A stretch of DNA of 43,565 nucleotides from CANHEE01 sp043777755 (GTDB taxonomy: Bacteria > Bacteroidota > Bacteroidia > Chitinophagales > Saprospiraceae). The notes under the pieces were generated by a model that saw only the letters and a program-made list of their open reading frames with translations, did not search any database and was not told where the DNA came from. Shown piece after piece: positions 17,402-26,839 of this stretch. The position numbers and the translations under genes were made by a program. Positions within the stretch are counted from its first letter, which is position 1, and each line of letters starts with the position of its first letter. The DNA lies in contig JAYWHK010000304.1 in NCBI GenBank assembly GCA_043777755.1, positions 1 to 43,565 of the forward strand, given 5' to 3'.

Positions 17402-18910
17402 ATGCAAATCATCGAAACCAGTTTTTGTTTATTGCTGAGTTGGGTAATGTACGAAATATTGCTCAGACGAGAAACTTTTTTCCAACTCAATCGGGCGTAT
17501 TTATTACTGATGTCATTGGCAGCGTTTGTGTTGCCTTTGCTGCATTTTGGCGTACATCACGAAGAAGCATCGCCTGTAATTTTACCTTTTATTGTTGAAA
17601 ATTATGAAGTGCAAAATCTTGTTTATCAGCCATTTATGCAAAAAATACCATTGTTTTCTTTTACAGTTGGCGATATTTTACAAAGCATTTTTTTCATAGG
17701 TTTTTTTTATAAAATAATAAAATTATCCGTAACGCTTTGGAAAATTAATCAATTAATGGGCGTTTGTAAAGCCAAAAAACAAAAGGGAATTACTTTTTTG
17801 GCAACAGAAAAAAATATACCTATTTGGAAAACTGCCAAATACGTTTTGGCTTTACCACTTTTTTGTGCCTTCGTTTTGCTATTTTCTTTTGATTTGATAG
17901 CAAAAATTCCGACACCATTACCACAAATGGAAGCGTTTTTGGATAATTTTCAAAAACAATCTTTTACCATTCAAAATGATTACAACTTACAGATAGACAA
18001 TGATTTACAAAAAGAATATGAGATTGGAAATGCAATTGAAATTGCGCAAAGAATAAACTTTGCAGATGACAATTTCATTTTTTATTGGGGCAGTTTTCAG
18101 TTGAAATTTCAAGCAGCGAATGGAAATGAAAACTATCTTTCATCTTCTGTGAAAGTAAGCAAATCGAAACTACAAGACCTTGTGTATCACCGTGATATTC
18201 CTTATTTTTGGAATGGAAAAACGCTCGACGAGGATTTTTCTTTCCGAATTTCTTATCTTGACAGTACAACAATGACCTTGCAAAGCCTTAACGTCAATCG
18301 CAAAGAATACTTAAAGACAGTGCGTGATGATATAAATAACCAATTGTTATCACTTTTGAATAAGGTAAAAGAAAACGGTTCTCTGATGATTCACGAGTTG
18401 AAAACACCTTCTACTGTCGATAAAATTTTGTGGGCAAAAATTCTTTTATCGAATGACGATAAATCCCTTTTCAACACTTTTAGTAGTGATCAAAATAAAG
18501 AATTAGGTGATTTTTTAGATAAAAAATTGGGTAAAAAAATTGATACAATAAAGAGCAATCGCATGGATTTTAAATGGGGTGAAATCGGAATAATGACAAA
18601 AAAAGTGACGAAAGAAATCTTATTGAACTCGATTTTGCAGCAACCTGTTTTGTTCAACTTCAATGGACAACCTATAAAAAGTATAGACTTAAGGCTTGGT
18701 CATGTTCCCAAAATTGGAACTGATGCTTTTATGATGGACATCAAAAGCGATTTGCTTGATTATGATGTTTATGCCGAAAAATTAAAGTACATTCACAAGG
18801 CAATGAGTTGTGTAAAGCCCAACGATGTGGTTTATCTTGACAATATCACAGGTATTGACAAAAACGGCAGTAGTATTACATTCAGCATCGTTTTGGAGAT
18901 TTCAGAATGA
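17402..18910 (+). CDS. BlaR1-like membrane protein lacking the M56 peptidase domain
   Basis: The 502-residue product opens like Bacteroidota BlaR1/MecR1 (M56) proteins: a first membrane helix SFCLLLSWVMYEILLRRETF, then RAYLLLMSLAAFVLPLL, then a third helix near residues 90-112. In M56 proteins a cytoplasmic zinc-protease domain with HExxH should follow. Here the chain runs from ITFLATEKNIP (about 130-140), resembling the start of that domain, directly into IWKTAKYVLALPLFCAFVLLFSFD, resembling the helix after it. No HExxH is present anywhere. The remaining 330 residues look extracytoplasmic and are not recognised. An in-frame internal loss around 17822 is inferred. It may sense without cleaving, or be a decayed sensor. 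Confidence 0.7.
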   Translation: MQIIETSFCLLLSWVMYEILLRRETFFQLNRAYLLLMSLAAFVLPLLHFGVHHEEASPVILPFIVENYEVQNLVYQPFMQKIPLFSFTVGDILQSIFFIGFFYKIIKLSVTLWKINQLMGVCKAKKQKGITFLATEKNIPIWKTAKYVLALPLFCAFVLLFSFDLIAKIPTPLPQMEAFLDNFQKQSFTIQNDYNLQIDNDLQKEYEIGNAIEIAQRINFADDNFIFYWGSFQLKFQAANGNENYLSSSVKVSKSKLQDLVYHRDIPYFWNGKTLDEDFSFRISYLDSTTMTLQSLNVNRKEYLKTVRDDINNQLLSLLNKVKENGSLMIHELKTPSTVDKILWAKILLSNDDKSLFNTFSSDQNKELGDFLDKKLGKKIDTIKSNRMDFKWGEIGIMTKKVTKEILLNSILQQPVLFNFNGQPIKSIDLRLGHVPKIGTDAFMMDIKSDLLDYDVYAEKLKYIHKAMSCVKPNDVVYLDNITGIDKNGSSITFSIVLEISE

Positions 18911-18928
18911 TTTTTGAATAATAATACT

Positions 18929-18969
18929 AAAAAACCTCTACTACATGACTCTGTAGTAGAGGTTTTTTT
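18929..18969. terminator. Terminator hairpin, first of a near-identical pair
   Basis: Stem CCTCTACTACA / TGTAGTAGAGG with loop TGACTC, flanked by A6 and T7, so it works in both directions. Its near copy lies at 19807-19848, with two base differences, on the other side of xisHI. Confidence 0.9.
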
Positions 18970-19000
18970 CAATATTTTTTTATTTTTCAAAATTAAATTG

Positions 19001-19008
19001 TATTTTTG
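19001..19008 (+). promoter_or_regulatory. Promoter -7 box of xisH-xisI
   Basis: TATTTTTG matches the TAnnTTTG consensus 16 nt before the xisH start. No clear TTG is seen 18-20 nt upstream. The short leader is plausible for this phylum. Confidence 0.4.
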
Positions 19009-19023
19009 TAAAAAATTAATTTT

Positions 19024-19389
19024 ATGGCAAAAGATATTTTTCACAATCATGTAAAACAAATATTAATCAATGATGGTTGGGAAATAACACATGACCCTTT
19101 TTTAGTTCGTACCAAAAACAAATCATCTAATTTTCAGATAGATTTAGGCGCAGAAAAATTACTTGCAGCAGAAAAAGGCATAGAAAAAATCGTGGTTGAA
19201 GTCAAAAGTTTTTTAAATGAAAGCTTAATCACAGATTTTCATAATGCACTCGGGCAGTACTTGAACTACAAAACGGGTTTGAAGAAAATTGGAGAAGATA
19301 GAATTTTGTTTTTAGCATTGCCCAGCGAGGCATACAACGATTTAATGAAACACGAATTTTATCTGCTTCAATTGAAGAGTATGATGTAA
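19024..19389 (+). CDS. xisH: XisH-family protein with frameshifted C-terminus
   Basis: The open frame of 121 residues matches XisH: AKDIFHNHVKQILINDGWEIT at the start, then IDLGAEKLLAAEKG with Asp40 and IVVEVKSF with Glu59 and Lys61, which fit a PD-(D/E)XK-like fold. After PSEAYND (about residue 106) the frame loses family similarity and ends at 19389. In the next frame from 19347 the sequence reads ETRILSASIEEYDVKLLVYS and on to PLIILWKK, the normal XisH tail, stopping at 19442. Restoring one T near 19341-19343 gives a full-length protein whose end overlaps xisI by 13 nt. XisH is needed for excision of the fdxN element in Anabaena; its role elsewhere is unknown. Confidence 0.85.
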   Translation: MAKDIFHNHVKQILINDGWEITHDPFLVRTKNKSSNFQIDLGAEKLLAAEKGIEKIVVEVKSFLNESLITDFHNALGQYLNYKTGLKKIGEDRILFLALPSEAYNDLMKHEFYLLQLKSMM

Positions 19390-19429
19390 AATTGTTGGTT
19401 TATAGCGATGTAGAACCTTTAATTATATT

Positions 19430-19768
19430 ATGGAAAAAATAAAAAAATATAAAAAAATTATCATTACTCTTTTAGAAGGGTTTGAAAAAGATTGGTCACA
19501 GCCTAATTCTGATCTAAAATATCAAGTAATCGCTGATGAAAAACGCAATCGTTTCCAACTTATTTGTATTGGTTGGGAAAATGATAATTATTACCACAAT
19601 ACCGTTTTTCATTTGGATATTATTAATGAAAAAATTTGGATTCAAGAAAATGCTACGGATGTACTTCTTGCACCAGAGCTTATGAAACAAGGTGTTTCTA
19701 ATGATTCGATTGTTTTGGGAATGAAACCCGAAAGGAAAAGGCAATATACAGGTTTTGCTGTGTGTTGA
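19430..19768 (+). CDS. xisI: XisI-family protein
   Basis: A 112-residue protein matching the XisI family: an N-terminal helix, then a beta-rich core with YQVIADEKRNRFQLICIGWEN, followed by HLDIINEKIWIQENATD and a conserved end containing IVLGMKPERKRQYTGFAVC. XisI always accompanies XisH, and in cyanobacteria the pair controls element excision; in other bacteria the pair is widespread but not understood. The start codon lies within the restored xisH tail, so translation is probably coupled. The gene is intact even though xisH is frameshifted. Confidence 0.92.
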   Translation: MEKIKKYKKIIITLLEGFEKDWSQPNSDLKYQVIADEKRNRFQLICIGWENDNYYHNTVFHLDIINEKIWIQENATDVLLAPELMKQGVSNDSIVLGMKPERKRQYTGFAVC

Positions 19769-19806
19769 ACTTAATTTTTAATGAATGAAAAGTTAGCATT
19801 ACACAT

Positions 19807-19848
19807 AAAAAAACCTCTACTACATGACTTTGTAATAGAGGTTTTTTT
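19807..19848. terminator. Terminator hairpin, second of a near-identical pair
   Basis: The same design as 18929-18969: A7, CCTCTACTACA, TGACTT, TGTAATAGAGG, T7. It separates xisI from the convergent M16 gene and can serve both strands. Confidence 0.9.
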
Positions 19849-19878
19849 ATGTAAAAAATATTTGTAGAATATTCTCTT

Positions 19879-22842
19879 CTACGGTTTCACCGTTTCGCCA
19901 AATACATCTGACATGGAAAGTTTTACAACTTTTCCATATTTCTCCAATACCTTGAAATCTACCTTTTTGCTTGAACCCAACACTAAAAAGTTAGATTGCT
20001 TGCCTTTTACGTTGGTGTCCGCAAATTTTTTCAAATCATCGTAAGTCATTTTTTGTGTTTTTTCATATACCGCCTTACGGGTATCTTCTTTTACGCCCAA
20101 ACGCTCCATCATATCAGCACGATAAATGATGTTTTGCTTGGTGATGCGCTCCGTTTCGATTTGATTTTTGATGGATTTTTTAGCCAAATCAAATAAATTC
20201 GGAGAGTTCGGCATATCGTTCAACAATTCTAACATTGCAGGAGCTGCTTCGCTAATTTTGTCCGCTTGCGTTCCTACGTAAGAGAACAAAGTGAACGGTT
20301 CTTCTTTTGTATAAGGCGAGCGATAAGTACTGCTCGTGCTGTATGCCAACGCCTTCGATTCACGGATTGTTTGGAATACAACGCCCGACATTCCACCACC
20401 AAAATACTCATTGTAAAGGCGAACTTCTGGCAACATATCTTTGTTAAAATCCAATCCTTTTGCTGTCCAAACCAAATCCGCTTGTACCATATCGTAATCT
20501 ACAAAAAACACGGTTGGTTCTGATTCTGTTTTTACATCGAAAATCTTTACAGGTGGCGTAGTTGCTAATTTTTTCTCTGTTTTATGCACTTTTTCTACAA
20601 TTTTGGCTACTTCTGCATTGTCAGAAGGACCAAAATAATAAACATCATGTTGCAAAGATTTCAATTCTTTTACTTTTGCCAATAACTTTTCAGGTGTCAA
20701 AGCCTTCATTTGTGTTTCGTTGATGCGAGTTGTATATTTGTTGCTTGGGCCATAAAGACCATAATTAATCAACATTTGACGAATGACATTTTTGTTCTTT
20801 TTTTCGTCAGTACGTTTTTGAACTTCGCCAGCAACCATGTTGTCGAGCGCATCTTTATCCGCAACAGCATTGGTCATAACGTCTTCTAATAACTTCAGTG
20901 CAGCTTCCATGTTTTGGTTCACACCTTCAACGCCGATGCGCAACTCATTATCGCTTACATCTACAAAATAGCTACACGCCAAACCATACATTTTCAACTG
21001 TAAATCTTCGGCTTTCATCAATTTTGTACCCAAATATTGCAAATATTCTGCTGCAAAAGCGGTTTCTGGCGCATTTAATTTTCCTAATTTCCAAGCGTAT
21101 TCCAGATTAAACAAAGGATTTACTGTATTTTTTACAGAAAGAACTTTAGAACCGTTTTTCAATAGTGACTTTTGCAAATCTTTTTCTAAATCTAAGAAAA
21201 CAGGTTTGATTTCATCTGTTTTTTTGCTGGTTACATTTTGTAAAAAAGGAGATTTGTCGTCACGATTGACGGCTACGGGCGTAATCGAAGGCTTGATGAT
21301 TTTACTTTTAGCCTCACGTTCGCCCGTTTGTTTCATTACACAAACATAATTTCCACCAAAATAACGGTTTGCCGCTGCTACAACTTGCGCTTTTGTCACA
21401 GCCCGAAGGTCTTCCGACTGTTTTACAACATCAATCCAATCCAATTGATTGATAAAAGCATCAACAAAGTAGTACGCACGAGATTGGTAGCTCTCAAATT
21501 TTTGGTAATCTTCTTTTGCCAAATTGTTAATAATTGCTTGCAACAATTCGTCACTAAATTCACCTTTTTTGATTTTATTTACCTCAGCAATTAGCATATC
21601 TTTAACATCTTCCAACTTGCTACCAGGCATTGGTTTTGCACCAAAAACAAAAATACCGTGGTCAGCATTTTGGTCAATATAAGCAAAACCTTCACGTACT
21701 TTTTGCTTTTGTACCAAATCCAAATCCACCAAACCAGCTGTACCGTTGTACAACATTTTATTGATAAGATTCAAAACAGTTACTTCTTTTTTCAGTTGCG
21801 CTCCTGGTGTACGATACGCCAACATGATTCTTTCTTCTTCTGGGCCAACGATTGTTTTTAAGATAGGCGCAGTGATTTGGTCTTCTGACGGGAAAGTCAT
21901 TTGCTCAGGGTTTCCAGGTTTCCAACCAGAGAAATTATTGGCAATGACCTCAATTGTTTTGTCGTAATCCATATCGCCAGCGATACACAAAGCAACGTTA
22001 TTTGGTACATAATACTTGTTAAAATACTTCAAAATCTCTTTGATGGAAGGATTTTTTAAGTGTTCAACCGTTCCGATGGTTGTTTTTGTACCATAACCAT
22101 GTTTTTTAAACAGTTCAGAAAAAATTGTTTCATAAACGCCACGGGTATCATTGTCCATACCGATATTTTTTTCCTCATAAACAGCTTCTAATTCTGTGTG
22201 AAAAAGGCGCATTTGAGGATTGCGAAAACGCTCCGCTTCCATCATACACCATTTTTCAAATTGGTTAGAAGGCACATCGTTGATATAGCAAGTGACATCT
22301 AAAGAAGTGTAGGCATTTGTACCTTTTGCACCCATTTCTGTACACATTTTGTCATATTCGTTGGCAATTGCATACTTTGCAGCTTCGCCAGAAAGGGAAT
22401 CAATGGTTTTGTAAATGGCTTTTCGTTGCGCTTCATCAGTCGTTTTGCGATAGATTTCATAAGTGTTTTCAATCGCATCTAACAAAGGTTTTTCCTTTGC
22501 AAAATCCTTAGAGCCATACTTGTCAGTACCTTTAAAAAGCATGTGTTCCAAGTAGTGCGCCAAGCCTGTACATTCGGCAGGGTCATTCTTGCTACCTGTA
22601 CGGACAGCGATGCAAGTCTGCATACGAGGCATTTCGGTACTTCGTGACAAATAAACTTTCAGACCATTCGCAAGTGTGTAGATGCGTGTTTCCGTAGGGT
22701 CATTCACGACAATATCGTACATGAATCGTCCGCTTGTTCTCGTTTCAGTTTTGAAATTACTTTGTGCATTGATTGCCTGACTCGCAAGGAGCGTTAAGAG
22801 CATAAAAATAGTTTTTAATGTTTTTAAGTGCTTCATAATCAT
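19879..22842 (-). CDS. Secreted M16-family zinc metallopeptidase (two-module)
   Basis: A 987-residue protein starting at 22842 or at the second ATG (22836), with a signal peptide ending near QAINAQ. The inverted zinc motif HXXEH is present as HYLEH (96-100), followed about 120 residues later by the EAVYEEKNIGMDND segment that supplies the third ligand. The active M16 half (about 50-480) is followed by a second M16-like half (about 530-960) without the zinc motif, including EYFGGGMSGVVFQTIRE and AYSTSS. This is the usual pitrilysin/insulysin-like clam-shell. It is inferred to degrade peptides in the periplasm. The gene is alone on its strand. Confidence 0.93.
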   Translation of the reverse strand: MIMKHLKTLKTIFMLLTLLASQAINAQSNFKTETRTSGRFMYDIVVNDPTETRIYTLANGLKVYLSRSTEMPRMQTCIAVRTGSKNDPAECTGLAHYLEHMLFKGTDKYGSKDFAKEKPLLDAIENTYEIYRKTTDEAQRKAIYKTIDSLSGEAAKYAIANEYDKMCTEMGAKGTNAYTSLDVTCYINDVPSNQFEKWCMMEAERFRNPQMRLFHTELEAVYEEKNIGMDNDTRGVYETIFSELFKKHGYGTKTTIGTVEHLKNPSIKEILKYFNKYYVPNNVALCIAGDMDYDKTIEVIANNFSGWKPGNPEQMTFPSEDQITAPILKTIVGPEEERIMLAYRTPGAQLKKEVTVLNLINKMLYNGTAGLVDLDLVQKQKVREGFAYIDQNADHGIFVFGAKPMPGSKLEDVKDMLIAEVNKIKKGEFSDELLQAIINNLAKEDYQKFESYQSRAYYFVDAFINQLDWIDVVKQSEDLRAVTKAQVVAAANRYFGGNYVCVMKQTGEREAKSKIIKPSITPVAVNRDDKSPFLQNVTSKKTDEIKPVFLDLEKDLQKSLLKNGSKVLSVKNTVNPLFNLEYAWKLGKLNAPETAFAAEYLQYLGTKLMKAEDLQLKMYGLACSYFVDVSDNELRIGVEGVNQNMEAALKLLEDVMTNAVADKDALDNMVAGEVQKRTDEKKNKNVIRQMLINYGLYGPSNKYTTRINETQMKALTPEKLLAKVKELKSLQHDVYYFGPSDNAEVAKIVEKVHKTEKKLATTPPVKIFDVKTESEPTVFFVDYDMVQADLVWTAKGLDFNKDMLPEVRLYNEYFGGGMSGVVFQTIRESKALAYSTSSTYRSPYTKEEPFTLFSYVGTQADKISEAAPAMLELLNDMPNSPNLFDLAKKSIKNQIETERITKQNIIYRADMMERLGVKEDTRKAVYEKTQKMTYDDLKKFADTNVKGKQSNFLVLGSSKKVDFKVLEKYGKVVKLSMSDVFGETVKP

Positions 22843-23182
22843 AGATTTGTGAAATAAATATAGTAATAAAATACAAATATAATGTATTGTAAAGAAGAAA
22901 AGACATCTATGTTCAGAATTAGTTGTGTAAGAACGTCGAAAATGAAAAAAAATTATACAAAAGCGTTATTTGAATCTATGAAATTTTTTTTATGAAAGAA
23001 AAAACCATGTCACATATTTATGAAAAAAAAGGTTTATATCCATTTTTAAAACCACTAACTTAGCCTTAATTAAGTATAAAAAATAAACACAAACGCATTA
23101 AAGTATTCATAATCAAAAATTTATACTTAATAAAAAATCAAAACGTATTACTTGAATTTTGACCAATTCTTCATTTTTTATT
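22843..23182. other. AT-rich divergent intergenic region (M16 / M43)
   Basis: About 340 nt without a gene between divergent secreted-peptidase genes. CAAATATA at 22874-22881 is TATATTTG on the minus strand and may be the -7 box for the M16 gene, but no TTG is well placed. No clear promoter for the M43 gene was found. Confidence 0.4.
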
Positions 23183-26100
23183 ATGAAAAAAACTTACGCA
23201 ATCATCGTCCTAACCATAGGAATGATCTTTTCTCAGTACCTTACTCATGCCCAACGTATTTGTACTTCTTCCGAAGCACACCAACATTTGATAAATGAAA
23301 ATGTTGAATACAAACAAAAAAGAGCAGCCATTCACGAACACAGCAAGAGTTTTATAGCTGAAGAAGGGCAGCGAGTTGCTGTCACAATTCCTGTAGTTGT
23401 TCATGTAGTTTGGCGCACGGGTTTTACAAGCGAAAACATTAGTGATGCACAAATCCTTTCTCAAATAGATGTTTTAAATAAAGATTTTCGTCGTTTAAAT
23501 ACCGATGCAGCAAGTACACCAGCGGAGTTTTCTCCAATGGCTGCCGATTGTGAGATTAATTTTTGTTTAGCACAACGCACGCCGCAGGGTACTTCTTCTA
23601 CGGGTATCAATCGAGTTCAAAGTAGCCGAACAGCCACTTGGGGTTCTAACGATGATGTTAAAAACCCTTCGGCTGGTGGTGTTGCAGCTTGGGACCCAAG
23701 CAAATATTTGAACATTTGGGTTTGTAATATTGGCGGTGGCGTTTTGGGTTACGCTCTTTTTCCTGGCGCACCTTCTTATTTAGATGGTGTGGTGATTGAG
23801 TCAAAAGCTTTCGGTACCGTCGGAACAGCTATTGCACCTTTTCATTTAGGAAGAACTGCGACACACGAAATTGGTCATTGGTTGGATTTATACCATATTT
23901 GGGGTGATGCAAAATGCGGTGAAGATTATGTAGCAGATACGCCTCTACATACTTCATCAAATACGGGTTGTCCAGCTTATCCTAAAACAAACTCTTGCTC
24001 TAACAAAGCTGAAATGACCTCTAATTTCATGGATTATTCTAATGACGCTTGTATGAATGTTTTTACCGCTGGTCAAAAAAGTCGTATGCAAGCCTTGTTT
24101 GCGTCAGGTGGAGAGCGAGCGAGCTTGCTAAGTTCTAACGGATGCGTTCCCGTAACACAAACAGCTGTTTGTACTGCACCAACAGGCTTAAATGCCACAA
24201 ACATTACTACAAATAGTGCGAAATTATCTTGGACTGCGCCAGCTGGTGCAACAGCTTATACATTTAGTCATCGAAAATCAGGAGTCACGACATGGACACA
24301 AACAATCGTAAATACAAATAGCTATATTATACCAAATTTGCTTCCTGCATCGGCTTATGAAGTGAAAGTTTCAACCGTGTGTGGAACAACATTGAGTACT
24401 TCTTTTGCCTCTACTTTGTTCACTACATCAGCTCCTACAACGTGTGCTTCTCCAACAGCTATTAGTGTTGGTACAACAACAAACAATAGCGCACAAATTT
24501 CTTGGACAGCTGCCAGCGGTGTTTCGTTTTATTCTTATAAGTACAAAGCATCAACTGCGACGACTTGGACAACGGGAACAACAAGTGCTACGAGTGTAAC
24601 ATTGAGTAATTTGTCAGCTTCAACTTCTTATAATTTTGAAATAGCAAGTATTTGTACTGGCGCAGTAAGTACTGCCATTGCAAAATCTTTTACAACATTG
24701 GCTGAACCTTGTACGCCACCTACAGCAGTGACAATTGGCACGCCAACCACCAATAGTGTTCAAATCTCTTGGACAGCGGCTTTTGGAATTGGTACTTATA
24801 CCTATAAATACAAGCCAACAACGACGACGACTTGGACAAGTATCGCAACCGTAAGTGGAACAAGTGTTACTATTTCTAATTTATCGCCTTCTACGACTTA
24901 TGATTTTGAAGTGGCAAGCAATTGTCCCACGATTACGAGTACTGCCATCGCAAAAATATTTACAACAAGCGCAGCAACATCTATTTCTTGTGGTGCGCCT
25001 ATTAGCCTTTCTGCAAATGGAATCACTTTGAACAGTGCCAACATTACGTGGTCGTCAGTGGCAGGTGCAACATCTTATACAGTTCATTATAAAACAGCGA
25101 CAGCAACTACTTTTTCTCAAAATTCATCAGGCACAAATGCAATGACGCTCTCTGGATTGTTGGCAAATACGGCATACAATGTCAAAATTGTAAGCAATTG
25201 TAATGGTGCAGCCAGTGTAGCTTCTACTTTATTGAATTTCAAAACAAGTGTAAATGTTTGCGCTACTTCACCAACGGGCGTAAGTATCAGTGCTATCACA
25301 GGCAGCAAAGCACGTATCAGTTGGTCTGCAATTACGGGTGCTTTGTCTTATAAGTTACAGTATAAAAAGACAGGAACGACCACTTGGACAGTAGTAAGTA
25401 GTATTTTTTCACCATTTTACGATATTACAGGACTTACTCCTTCGACAAGCTATGATGTACAAGTTGCAGTAGTGTGTTCTAGCAGCATTACGAGTAGTTT
25501 TTCTTCTATAAAAATATTTAAAACGACAGCGACAGCTGCTTGTTCTGATGTATATGAAAGCAATGAAACGTTCTCCGCAGCAAAAGTCATCAATGTTGGT
25601 ACAAGTATTACTGCAAACATTGGAAAAGCCAGCGATAAAGATTGGTTCAAAATATCCAACTCCGCTACTGCCAAAAATATCCAATTGACACTGAGTAATG
25701 TAAGTAGCAATTTCAATATCAAACTGTACAATAGTAGCAATCAATTGTTGGCAACAGGTGTTTCGCTTGGTACAAACGCAAAGATTTTACGTTGGAACAC
25801 TTTAGTAACGGGGAGTTTTTACATTCAAATCAGTACAATTAATGGTGCTTACAATGCCTTGGATTGTTACTTTTTGAAAATCGAAACCAGCAATATCAAT
25901 TATGGTGTAGCAGCAAGAAAAGATGAATCATTTGTTCCTGCAATGGAAATGAATGTTTATCCGAATCCTGCACAAGACGCAACCAATCTACAGATTTTTT
26001 CCAATGAAGAAAAAGAAAGTGATTTGTTCGTAACAGATATAACAGGCAAAATTATTCAAAAACGTACAATTATTTTGCAAAAAGAAGAAAATTTGATTGA

Positions 26101-26194
26101 TTTAAACCTCGAAAACATCAGCAATGGTGTCTATTTTATCGTGTTGTCTGATTCGGAAAATCGAATCGTCAAGCGATTGATGGTTCAACGCTAA
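23183..26194 (+). CDS. T9SS-secreted M43-family metalloprotease with FN3 repeats
   Basis: The ATG at 23183 is preferred over 23159 because it begins a clean signal peptide (MKKTYAIIVL to LTHAQ). The 1003-residue protein has an M43 (cytophagalysin/pappalysin-like) domain at about 60-325, with HEIGHWLDLYH (228-238) as zinc site and SNFMDYS as Met-turn. The position usually held by Gly in HExxHxxGxxH is Asp. Next come about five fibronectin type III repeats (330-790, each with a WTA or WSA motif), a PPC-like domain (about 795-905) with DKDWFKIS, and a type A T9SS sorting domain (MNVYPNPAQD to KRLMVQR). It is inferred to be an extracellular endopeptidase. Confidence 0.92.
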   Translation: MKKTYAIIVLTIGMIFSQYLTHAQRICTSSEAHQHLINENVEYKQKRAAIHEHSKSFIAEEGQRVAVTIPVVVHVVWRTGFTSENISDAQILSQIDVLNKDFRRLNTDAASTPAEFSPMAADCEINFCLAQRTPQGTSSTGINRVQSSRTATWGSNDDVKNPSAGGVAAWDPSKYLNIWVCNIGGGVLGYALFPGAPSYLDGVVIESKAFGTVGTAIAPFHLGRTATHEIGHWLDLYHIWGDAKCGEDYVADTPLHTSSNTGCPAYPKTNSCSNKAEMTSNFMDYSNDACMNVFTAGQKSRMQALFASGGERASLLSSNGCVPVTQTAVCTAPTGLNATNITTNSAKLSWTAPAGATAYTFSHRKSGVTTWTQTIVNTNSYIIPNLLPASAYEVKVSTVCGTTLSTSFASTLFTTSAPTTCASPTAISVGTTTNNSAQISWTAASGVSFYSYKYKASTATTWTTGTTSATSVTLSNLSASTSYNFEIASICTGAVSTAIAKSFTTLAEPCTPPTAVTIGTPTTNSVQISWTAAFGIGTYTYKYKPTTTTTWTSIATVSGTSVTISNLSPSTTYDFEVASNCPTITSTAIAKIFTTSAATSISCGAPISLSANGITLNSANITWSSVAGATSYTVHYKTATATTFSQNSSGTNAMTLSGLLANTAYNVKIVSNCNGAASVASTLLNFKTSVNVCATSPTGVSISAITGSKARISWSAITGALSYKLQYKKTGTTTWTVVSSIFSPFYDITGLTPSTSYDVQVAVVCSSSITSSFSSIKIFKTTATAACSDVYESNETFSAAKVINVGTSITANIGKASDKDWFKISNSATAKNIQLTLSNVSSNFNIKLYNSSNQLLATGVSLGTNAKILRWNTLVTGSFYIQISTINGAYNALDCYFLKIETSNINYGVAARKDESFVPAMEMNVYPNPAQDATNLQIFSNEEKESDLFVTDITGKIIQKRTIILQKEENLIDLNLENISNGVYFIVLSDSENRIVKRLMVQR

Positions 26195-26255
26195 TAAGAA
26201 AAGTCCCACTCTTTAAAACAAAGTTTTACCCATTCCTGTGTGTAACCAAAACTTG

Positions 26256-26288
26256 CCTTGGCAGCTTCACCGCTGTCAAGGTTTTTTT
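26256..26288 (+). terminator. Terminator of the M43 protease gene
   Basis: Stem CCTTGGCAGC / GCTGTCAAGG with loop TTCACC, followed by T7. The same 26-nt hairpin occurs at 31257-31282 behind another T9SS cargo gene. Confidence 0.85.
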
Positions 26289-26330
26289 GTAGTACGCTTG
26301 CACATATCATTTTTATTTATTATCTTTGCA

Positions 26331-26338
26331 TCTGTTAT
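26331..26338 (+). promoter_or_regulatory. Possible -7 promoter box
   Basis: TATCTTTG matches TAnnTTTG 81 nt before the start of the split dockerin-type gene. The nearest upstream TTG is 30 nt away, too far for the usual spacing, so this is tentative. Confidence 0.35.
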
Positions 26339-26419
26339 TATTATCTTGCAACAACTTACTCACTTGAGTATAAAGCTATATAAACACATTTTTTTTCCCA
26401 AAACACATTTTTCATTATC

Positions 26420-26839
26420 ATGAAGAAATCACTTACTCATTCAAAATTGTTCAAAATTGTTCCGATGATTGCCGTTTTTTTTACATTTTCGGCATTACAA
26501 GCGCAAAACTGCGCCACGTTGCTTTTAGAGCAGCAACCAGTCAATACAGTTGATAAGACCATTACTGTAAAAGTTTCCTTAACTGATTATTTAGGTCAAA
26601 TTCCAACGATACCAACTAATGTAGATAATATAACATTCTCATTAGAAGTATTTGGTGCTAAACCGTTTGGAGCAGTTCCAATGCAGTTATCTATCGCTCC
26701 GCTTAATAACATTTCGGTATCAGGTTCTTTGAACTTACAAGGTTCTATCATTACTTATTCGATGAATCCAAGTTCAGGAACGCTATCAGGGAATTCCACA
26801 CATCTTTTTGATATATACCTACAACAATATATCATGTGA
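26420..26839 (+). CDS. N-terminal part of a frameshifted secreted dockerin/cohesin-like protein
   Basis: The 139-residue open frame begins with a signal peptide (MKKSLTHSKLF to SALQAQ, about 29). It continues as a beta-rich domain (about 30-128) that looks like the start of a cohesin-like or Ig-like fold and is cut short by a TGA at 26837. Its frame is disrupted at the T5 run 26805-26809: removing one T joins it to the next open frame, giving THLLIYTYNNISCDVT across the junction. It is therefore half of one gene with the entry at 26808, either by a real mutation or a sequencing error. Confidence 0.75.
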   Translation: MKKSLTHSKLFKIVPMIAVFFTFSALQAQNCATLLLEQQPVNTVDKTITVKVSLTDYLGQIPTIPTNVDNITFSLEVFGAKPFGAVPMQLSIAPLNNISVSGSLNLQGSIITYSMNPSSGTLSGNSTHLFDIYLQQYIM

